Shown piece after piece: positions 15,501 through 20,670 of a stretch of DNA of 26,872 nucleotides. The notes beneath the pieces were generated by a model. It was given only the letters and a program-made list of their open reading frames with translations, made no database searches and had not been told where the DNA came from. The translations under genes and the position numbers were made by a program. Numbering within the stretch: position 1 is the stretch's first letter; every line of letters starts with the position of its first letter. The stretch is from an uncultured Opitutaceae bacterium (GTDB lineage Bacteria > Verrucomicrobiota > Verrucomicrobiia > Opitutales > Opitutaceae), in assembly GCA_937958045.1 (NCBI GenBank), contig CALFXL010000026.1, positions 1 through 26,872 on the forward strand, given 5' to 3'.

Positions 15501-16606
15501 GAGACAGTGACGGTATAGGAACCGGAATCGGTGCCTTGGAGGTTGGAGAGCGTGAGTGTGGCCGCCGTGGCGTCAGGGATGACCACGCCGTCTTTTTTCC
15601 ATTGGTAAGTGAGTCCCTCGCCCGCGGCCGTGACGGAAATCGTGGTGGAAGAACCGACGGTCGTGGTTAGCGACGAGCCGCCGCCGGAGAAGGTCGGTTG
15701 AGCGGTGATGGTCGGCGCGCCAACCGAGGTCTCGGCGGGGGTGTAGACGACTTGGATCGCTTTAAAGGTGATCGCTTGGGCGATATTGGTGCCCGGATAG
15801 CGAACGCCGAACCAGTCGAAGGCGAAGGTGGTGTTGGCCGCGCCTGTGTCGGTGCCGGAGGCGAAGTAAGTTTCCGAAGAACCCGCAACGTCGGCGGTGA
15901 TGTTGATGGTATTGGAAGTCTCGCTCACACGCTGCACGGTCATGTGGAGCGTGTACTCCGTGTCGGAAGTGATCGGGATGCGGGTGGTCGAACCGGTGAT
16001 GTCGGTGAGCGCCGTGAAGTCGTTGAGAGTCCCGAAAATATTGCCCGAAGTGAGGACATCGCGACGACGCAGATTCGAGAAAGGCGCGCCACTGCCGCCG
16101 CCGGTTTCGAGTGCCGCCATATAGCCGAGATCGCCTTGGAGAGCGGGGGTCGAGGAGTCGGAATGACCTCCACCGACATCGGCGGCCACACGGGTCCCGA
16201 GGGAATTGAAAAGACCGAAGCGGAAGGTATTGTTACTCGGCGCCACATTCACACCGGAGAACGAAAAGGTGATGGTGACGCGGAGAGAGTCGCCGACCTG
16301 GAGGTTGATCGGAGACCCCTCTTCGGTGAAATGGAACCAGTGCGCTTCGCCGCCGCTTCCGGTCGCCGTCTGAGTGAAGGTGACCGATCCCACCGCGTCC
16401 GTGCGCGTGGTTCCGGTGCGCGACTTCAGGACCGCGAGCGAGTTGTTGGCGAGATCCTGGTTGGTGCTGCTGCCGTCCGCGAAGGTGTCGTTAACGATGA
16501 CAGTTGGCGCGGCTGGCAAATTGAGCAGCGGCAGCAGAAAAACAGGGGCGAGTCTGCGGAGGAAACGGCACAGACGGACCCGACTGGACGGGTGGAATGA
16601 CTTCAT
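12512..16606 (-). CDS. Multimodular surface protein: N-terminal lectin-like domain, five Ig-like domains, two PL1 modules, CTERM-like tail
   Basis: 1364 residues. Signal peptide MKSFHPSSRVRLCRFLRRLA.. ends near residue 32 (LPAAPT). Residues about 33-295 form a beta-rich N-domain of lectin/jelly-roll style (inferred). Ig-like domains lie at about 297-390, 686-772, 774-859, 862-944 and 1241-1322, each with a 'YQW..(D/N)' and 'AG.YTV.(V/L)(T/S)N' pattern. PL1 module A (about 393-680) keeps the catalytic positions: Asp490, Asp512, Asp516, Arg573 (QRMLACRFG) and Arg578. PL1 module B (about 951-1231) lacks most of them: Glu1044, Asp1066, Arg1070, Tyr1126 (QYMPDSTFG) and Thr1131. After an eight-glycine run the tail SHSLYFLAALASLALLRRIR is a hydrophobic helix plus Arg cluster, a CTERM-type sorting signal. 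It probably cuts polygalacturonate through A, with B and the Ig domains binding or spacing, anchored at or released from the surface. The start at 16606 is chosen for the signal peptide. Confidence 0.85.
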   Translation of the reverse strand: MKSFHPSSRVRLCRFLRRLAPVFLLPLLNLPAAPTVIVNDTFADGSSTNQDLANNSLAVLKSRTGTTRTDAVGSVTFTQTATGSGGEAHWFHFTEEGSPINLQVGDSLRVTITFSFSGVNVAPSNNTFRFGLFNSLGTRVAADVGGGHSDSSTPALQGDLGYMAALETGGGSGAPFSNLRRRDVLTSGNIFGTLNDFTALTDITGSTTRIPITSDTEYTLHMTVQRVSETSNTINITADVAGSSETYFASGTDTGAANTTFAFDWFGVRYPGTNIAQAITFKAIQVVYTPAETSVGAPTITAQPTFSGGGSSLTTTVGSSTTISVTAAGEGLTYQWKKDGVVIPDATAATLTLSNLQGTDSGSYTVTVSNAGGNVTSEPASLLVNGSVGSITLDGFAADVTGGAGGSVITVTNAAQLKTAAESNSPAIVLVAGTIDLGEKGRINVRANKTIRGIDTTSTILGTLNVSNVSNVIISNLNISANTGGPGDSDGITIANSTRVLVTKCTIYDCTDGNLDVVNGSDLVTVSWCKFYYTRDNGHNFSNLIGSSDDDAIDSPYRVTWHHNWWTIGAKQRMLACRFGGSHMYNNYWDCVGNDYATEVRRLAEMLSEHNYYDGVKNPLGKRTALETDLGKLKTIGNIFNNCTGNQIVSNDVIFTPPYSYPLNPTADVVALVKAGAGNVAVDAPAAAPVASITGASSVNAGATATLTASAAFTPTSYQWRFQNNAITGATNASLELTNVQASQAGAYTVVLGHPDGGFIVSSPLTLTVNAVVIEPPVITTQPVSQTADLGASITFSVSATGDNLTYQWKKGGVDLPGATSASYTINNVTADDAGNYTVVVTNGGGSVTSAAATLAVNTPDTIPTITTQPASTVVTAGGNASFTVAASGQNLTYQWSKNGTPVDGATTATLSITSAAASDAGNYTVTVTNSAGSVTSEPATLTVLPAFAAAKPVGFAASATGGGSAAQVLVTNAADFKTQAESGSAAVITVSGTLTLPAKVAVKSNKTIQGLDADSTIIGNLELGSGVSNVIIRGLNITNPAGEGITLAGATNVFINHVTFFNGSDTLLRIAAGSDNIAVTWCEFYFSAEHTGARRATLIGASSGETKALRVTLAHNWWSDRVDQYMPDSTFGHVHLINNYFNVGATANTQGSIARASAQFLSERNQYTGIANPLSKTGGGLIRAIGNAYTSTTGTAADAGSDTVFFPSYAYSLLPVTEVSTQVAAGAGNNAGAASTSEAFPTASISAPNSTVTTGSSFTLTATTVAGYTSYQWRLNHTDIAGATNATYNVASAQASHAGTYTVVLTNASGASIVSSPFTLAVNAAPPPAPAPSGGGGGGGGSHSLYFLAALASLALLRRIRRA

Positions 16607-16835
16607 GATCAAGGGGGTGGGCTGGAGACAGCCGGAGGGTTGAGGAGGACAAAGACGCCGATGGTGAACCCAAGCGGGTGTTTCCCAGCGGCAGCGAGGT
16701 GGTCTCCAGTATAGTCGCGGAGCGGAGCGGGGTCTTGTCGTTAGAATTGACGACAAGTGCTCGTCGCGTGCATGCGCGGCGGGAAATGCCCGGTTCTTGT
16801 GTAACGCGGTTGCGCCGGCCGCGCAGGTCGTTTCA
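16607..16835. promoter_or_regulatory. Divergent promoter region between surface lyase and sensor kinase
   Basis: 229 bases that must hold the promoters of both divergent genes. The only clear structure is the inverted repeat at 16734-16757. I find no convincing -35/-10 pair on either strand. Confidence 0.5.
16734..16757. promoter_or_regulatory. Inverted repeat CTTGTCGT-N8-ACGACAAG, candidate operator
   Basis: Perfect 8-bp arms with an 8-base, AT-richer centre (TAGAATTG). It lies 79 bases before the kinase start and 128 bases before the divergent surface lyase start. The geometry suits a dimeric regulator such as the NarL-type protein encoded downstream, which would then control both genes. 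No second copy was noticed elsewhere in the window. Confidence 0.4.
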
Positions 16836-19800
16836 ATGCGCGCCCGTCCCCCCGTGCTTCCCGCTTTCCGGCTTCTTAGTTTCTGGCTGCTCCTTTGCGC
16901 CTGCGTGCATGCTCAGGAGATCCGTCCCGCGGCGTCCCCTGAATACATGCGACGCGAATGGCGCGATGCGGACGGCTTGCCGAGTGACGAAGCGGGCAGC
17001 CTCATGATCGATGACGACGGCTACCTCTGGATAGCGACGTCCAATGCGCTGGCGCGTTTCGACGGCAAAAGTTTCGAGCTCGAGAAGATCCCCACCGAGG
17101 TCTCCGCGCGCGGCATGATTTATGGGAAACTCGGTCCCGGCGCGACACGCGGCACCTTTATCGCGCTGGTCAACAGCTCGCCCAACGTCGAAGTGAGCGG
17201 CGGCGAATCGGCGGGGTGGTATCGCTACGGCCCCGAGGGCTTCGAATGGGTCGATGAGCCCTTGCTCGCGGGACGTGCGGTGCGCGTGGCGTTTTTCGGA
17301 CCCGATGGCGCGCTCTGGCTCGGCAGTGAAGATGGCGCGTTGCTGCGCTGTCTCGGCGACGAACGAAAACTTTTCGAACCGCCTCCCGGCCTCACGGGCA
17401 AAAAACTCCCAAGCTTCGCCATTGATGGCGATCAACAGCTCTGGGTCGCGATCGCGTCCTATGTCGCGCGGTATGAAAACGGATCGTGGGTGACGGTTTC
17501 CGTGGATAAAAAAGATCCCCCGCTTCGGCTCGGCTCGAGCCAGCGCGGAGGCCCGTGGTTGTTCACGCGCACGACCGTGTTGAAATGGAACGAAGGTTAC
17601 TTCGAGGAACACACGAAGCTGCCGGAGTTGTTGGGCGCGCATTTCATCCATGTCTCGACCGAGGATGTGGAAGGCCATCTGTGGATCGGCACGCGCTCGC
17701 AGGGTTTGTTTCGCCTGCAGGATCGGAGCCTCCATCACGTGCCGACTTCGAACGACGAAATCTTCACGCTTGTCCACGACCGCGACGGCAATCTCTGGGC
17801 GGCGACCAATGGCGGCGGCATCAATCGCCTGCGGCGTCGCGCTCACCGGCTCATCGATCAACGCAGCGGCTTGACGGACAACTTCAGCTACACGATCGCC
17901 GAAGACGAACAGGGCGTCGTCTGGCTCGCGAATCGCGACGGCGGCGTGGCGCGTGTTTCTGAGGGCAAAGTGGACCCGATCTCGCGGCGGGCGAACTGGC
18001 GGAGTTTTAGCGCGATGTCGGTTTATCCGGCGACGGCGGGTGGCGTGTGGATTTCGACCGGCATCGGCATATTTAGGACGGATCCAAAAAATCCCGAGGT
18101 CGTCCGCCGCGCCCCCGGACTCTCGGGGGTGCGCCTCGTGCGCGTCTCGTACGTGAGTCGCAACGGCGATTACTGGATCTCGCTCGATCCGGATCGCGTG
18201 GGTTATTGGGGCGATGGCGCGCTGACGGTTTTCGGTCCGGACTCCGGTTTCGAAGGGCGCGAAGTGCGTGCGATCACGGAAGACGCGCAAGGAACGGTCT
18301 GGATCGCCTCCGGCGATGGCGGTCTGCATCGCGGCGGACGCAACGGTTTCGAGCGTTTGCCCATGCCCGAAGGACTGCAGCCTGGCGCCTTGCAATCGGT
18401 TTGGTTCGACGACGACGGGACCATGCTCGTCGGCACTTCGCGCTCGGGCGTGCTGATTTATCCGCCCGGTGCGACTACGCCCGCGCGCATTCTGAAAAAC
18501 ACCCACGGACTGCCCAGCAACAACATCACCAATATGCTCGCGGATGATCGTGGACGCTGCTGGTTCGCGTCGCGTGGCGGCATCTTCTGGATCGATCGCG
18601 ATCAGTTGAACGACTTCATCAAGGGCGCGTCGGAGCGCGTGCACACGGTGCTTCTCGGACAAGACGACGGCGTACCGGATCTTTCATGTCAGGGCCTTTA
18701 TCAACCCTCGGCCTGGAAAGCGCGCGACGGCACGCTGTGGTTTGCCACGCGTAGTGGTGTTTTGAATACGGATCCGTCACTGGTCTCTGTGGGCGCCGAG
18801 TTGCCGCCGGCGACGATCGTGTCGATCCACGGCGACGGACGCGCGCTGCCGGTCTCGCCTCGCATCTCGATCGGTTCGCACATGCGCAAACTCGAGATTC
18901 GTTTCTCCGTGCTCAATCTGACCGCGCCGGACCGCACGATGATCCGTCATCGCCTGGAGGGTTTCGATGACGATTGGGTGGTTGTACGCAATGGCGGTGC
19001 GGCGGTGTATCCGCGGCTTTCCCCCGGACGCTACACGCTGCATGTCATGGCGAGCGACGGCTCGGGCGTGTGGAACGAACAGCCGCCGCTGCTCACCCTG
19101 ATCGTGGTCGCGCCCTGGTGGCAAAGCCAATGGGCCTGGGCAGGATATTTTGTGCTGACGGTGGCCTTGGTGTTTGTGTGCGTGCGCGCCTGGTCGCATC
19201 GCAGACTGCGCATGCGCCTCGAACGACTCGAGCATGAGCAAGCGATCGAGCGTGAGCGCACGCGCATCGCACGCGATATTCACGACGATCTGGGCGCGAG
19301 CCTCACGCGGATCAATTTGCTTAGCCAGTCGGCGCCGCGAGATGGTCCGGCGCAGGCGGTGTTGGATCAGATTTATGAAGCCGCCAGCGCGGTGACGCAC
19401 GCGATGGACGAGATCGTCTGGGCGGTTAACCCGAAGTTCGACGACCTCGAAGGGCTCGTGTATTATATAATCAACTACACGCAGAAGTACCTTTCGCCGA
19501 CCGGCATTCGTCTGCGCCTCGACGTGCCGGAGGTTTTGCCATCGCTGCCGCTCACGAGTCAGGTGCGTCACCATCTCTTCCTCTGCTGCAAGGAAGCGCT
19601 GAACAACGTCGTCAAACACGCGCACGCCGAGTCGGTGACGTTGTCGGTCGCCATTAAGGGAAATGTATTAAACATGACGCTCACCGATCATCCGGCGGCT
19701 GACGGTGTTCGCACCTCGACTGGGTTGTCCGCTGATCGAATCGCATCGGGCAACGGACTCGCGAATATGCATCGGCGCATGGAAGAGGTCGGCGGGTATT

Positions 19801-19874
19801 GCGAAGTCACGAAACCATCGGAAGGTGGCACACGCGTTCGATTCGTCGTGCCTCTTGCTTCTAGGGCTCGTTAA
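16836..19874 (+). CDS. Two-component sensor kinase with periplasmic beta-propeller and Y_Y_Y domain
   Basis: 1012 residues. Signal peptide (RLLSFWLLLCACVHA, ends near 29). Residues about 40-660 hold Reg_prop propeller blades marked by repeated 'D..G.LW(I/A)(A/G)(T/S)..G' motifs (DDDGYLWIATSN, GPDGALWLGSEDGAL, VEGHLWIGTRSQGLF, RDGNLWAATNGGGI, AQGTVWIASGDGGL, DRGRCWFASRGGI). A Y_Y_Y domain (about 665-750) ends in PRLSPGRYTLHVMASDGSG. One membrane helix lies at about 766-787. A HisKA_3 dimer helix follows with RIARDIHDDLGASLT (His816), then an HATPase with N-box KEALNNVVKHAH (about 919-930) and GNGLANM (about 972). It has the sensor layout of Bacteroidota HTCS proteins, but the regulator is a separate protein. 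Position between lyase genes suggests a pectin-fragment ligand (inferred). The region LTDHPAADG, near 949, lacks the usual DxGxG box. The response regulator begins 16 bases after the stop. Confidence 0.92.
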   Translation: MRARPPVLPAFRLLSFWLLLCACVHAQEIRPAASPEYMRREWRDADGLPSDEAGSLMIDDDGYLWIATSNALARFDGKSFELEKIPTEVSARGMIYGKLGPGATRGTFIALVNSSPNVEVSGGESAGWYRYGPEGFEWVDEPLLAGRAVRVAFFGPDGALWLGSEDGALLRCLGDERKLFEPPPGLTGKKLPSFAIDGDQQLWVAIASYVARYENGSWVTVSVDKKDPPLRLGSSQRGGPWLFTRTTVLKWNEGYFEEHTKLPELLGAHFIHVSTEDVEGHLWIGTRSQGLFRLQDRSLHHVPTSNDEIFTLVHDRDGNLWAATNGGGINRLRRRAHRLIDQRSGLTDNFSYTIAEDEQGVVWLANRDGGVARVSEGKVDPISRRANWRSFSAMSVYPATAGGVWISTGIGIFRTDPKNPEVVRRAPGLSGVRLVRVSYVSRNGDYWISLDPDRVGYWGDGALTVFGPDSGFEGREVRAITEDAQGTVWIASGDGGLHRGGRNGFERLPMPEGLQPGALQSVWFDDDGTMLVGTSRSGVLIYPPGATTPARILKNTHGLPSNNITNMLADDRGRCWFASRGGIFWIDRDQLNDFIKGASERVHTVLLGQDDGVPDLSCQGLYQPSAWKARDGTLWFATRSGVLNTDPSLVSVGAELPPATIVSIHGDGRALPVSPRISIGSHMRKLEIRFSVLNLTAPDRTMIRHRLEGFDDDWVVVRNGGAAVYPRLSPGRYTLHVMASDGSGVWNEQPPLLTLIVVAPWWQSQWAWAGYFVLTVALVFVCVRAWSHRRLRMRLERLEHEQAIERERTRIARDIHDDLGASLTRINLLSQSAPRDGPAQAVLDQIYEAASAVTHAMDEIVWAVNPKFDDLEGLVYYIINYTQKYLSPTGIRLRLDVPEVLPSLPLTSQVRHHLFLCCKEALNNVVKHAHAESVTLSVAIKGNVLNMTLTDHPAADGVRTSTGLSADRIASGNGLANMHRRMEEVGGYCEVTKPSEGGTRVRFVVPLASRAR

Positions 19875-19890
19875 AGCTCATGGTATTTAT

Positions 19891-20538
19891 ATGAAAACGC
19901 GCGTATCCATCATCGAAGACGACGTCCTCACGCGCGAGATCTTGGCGGGGATCATCGTGGAGGCACCCGACCTGGAACTGGTGAGTCAGCATGCGTGTTG
20001 CGCGGACGCGATCCGTGCGTTGCCGGCGGAAGCCCCGGACGTGGTGCTGGCGGATATCAATCTCCCCGACGGCACTGGCGTGAACACCGTGCGTGAACTA
20101 AAGCCGCAGATGCCGAACACGCAGTTCCTGATGCTCACGGTTTACGAAGATTCGGAGCACATCTTCGCCGCGTTGGCGGCGGGCGCTACCGGCTATCTGC
20201 TTAAGAGCACGCGACGCGCGGAGTTGTTGGCGGCGATTGCGCAAATCACTGCAGGAGGTTCTCCCATGAGCAGCGGCATCGCGCGAAAAGTGGTGCAGTC
20301 GTTTTCCACGCCGAGCGCGCCGCCCGCAGATCCCTTGGCGGCGCTTTCCCCGCGCGAGCAATCCGTGCTGAGCCTGCTGGCGAAAGGATTTTTGTATAAA
20401 GAGATCGCGGAATCCTTGGGCGTGAGCGTGCCCACGGTGAACACCTACATCCGCCGTATCTACGAAAAACTGCAGGTGCATTCGCGTACGCAAGCGATCA
20501 CCAAATATCTCGGCCAGCGCGGCTCCGGCGCGGCGTGA
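19891..20538 (+). CDS. NarL/FixJ-family response regulator
   Basis: 215 residues. The receiver domain (1-120) has acidic pair Asp10/Asp11, phospho-acceptor Asp55 (VVLADINLPDGTG), Thr83 (MLTVYED) and Lys105 (GYLLKST). A linker of Ser/Ala/Pro follows (about 135-150), then a LuxR-type helix-turn-helix (about 151-210): LSPREQSVLSLLAKGF, YKEIAESLGVSVPTVNTYI. All receiver residues are intact, so it should accept phosphate from the upstream kinase (16-base gap, same strand) and bind DNA as a dimer. The likely targets are the surrounding pectinase genes; the inverted repeat at 16734-16757 is a candidate site. The start at 19891 is chosen because it begins right at the receiver. The longer in-frame reading from 19705 overlaps the kinase gene and has no domain. 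Confidence 0.93.
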   Translation: MKTRVSIIEDDVLTREILAGIIVEAPDLELVSQHACCADAIRALPAEAPDVVLADINLPDGTGVNTVRELKPQMPNTQFLMLTVYEDSEHIFAALAAGATGYLLKSTRRAELLAAIAQITAGGSPMSSGIARKVVQSFSTPSAPPADPLAALSPREQSVLSLLAKGFLYKEIAESLGVSVPTVNTYIRRIYEKLQVHSRTQAITKYLGQRGSGAA

Positions 20539-20619
20539 GCCGCCGCCGTCGATAGTATTCAAAAAATCACTACGCACTCGGCTGGATTCGCTGCCGTGCG
20601 AAACGAATCCGCCGGGCAC

Positions 20620-20650
20620 AAAAAACCCACGGCGTTGCTGCCGTGGGTTT
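20620..20650 (-). terminator. Intrinsic terminator of the 967-residue protein gene
   Basis: A perfect 10-bp stem, AAACCCACGG (20623-20632) with CCGTGGGTTT (20641-20650), and an 8-base loop. The minus strand gives TTTTTTGTG after it. It lies between convergent genes, 20 bases past the minus-strand stop and 81 bases past the response-regulator stop, so it may serve both. The stem core CCCACGG/CCGTGGG is the same as in the terminator at 12454-12483. Confidence 0.85.
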
Positions 20651-20670
20651 GAAGAGACGATTGCCGGCGA

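Noticed and set aside
12575..15670. Plus-strand open frame of 1031 codons opposite the 1364-residue protein gene
   Set aside because: Its product is Gly/Arg/Asp/Val-rich without domains, and it mirrors the codon pattern of a clear coding gene on the other strand. GC-rich third positions produce long antisense frames.
16622..16709. 8-bp inverted arms CTGGAGAC / GTCTCCAG flanking 72 bases upstream of the surface lyase
   Set aside because: With such distant arms, an 8-bp match is expected by chance in a region of this size.
16833..18662. Minus-strand open frame of 609 codons opposite the sensor kinase
   Set aside because: Arg/Ala/His-rich with no recognisable domain. The opposite strand encodes clear propeller blades.
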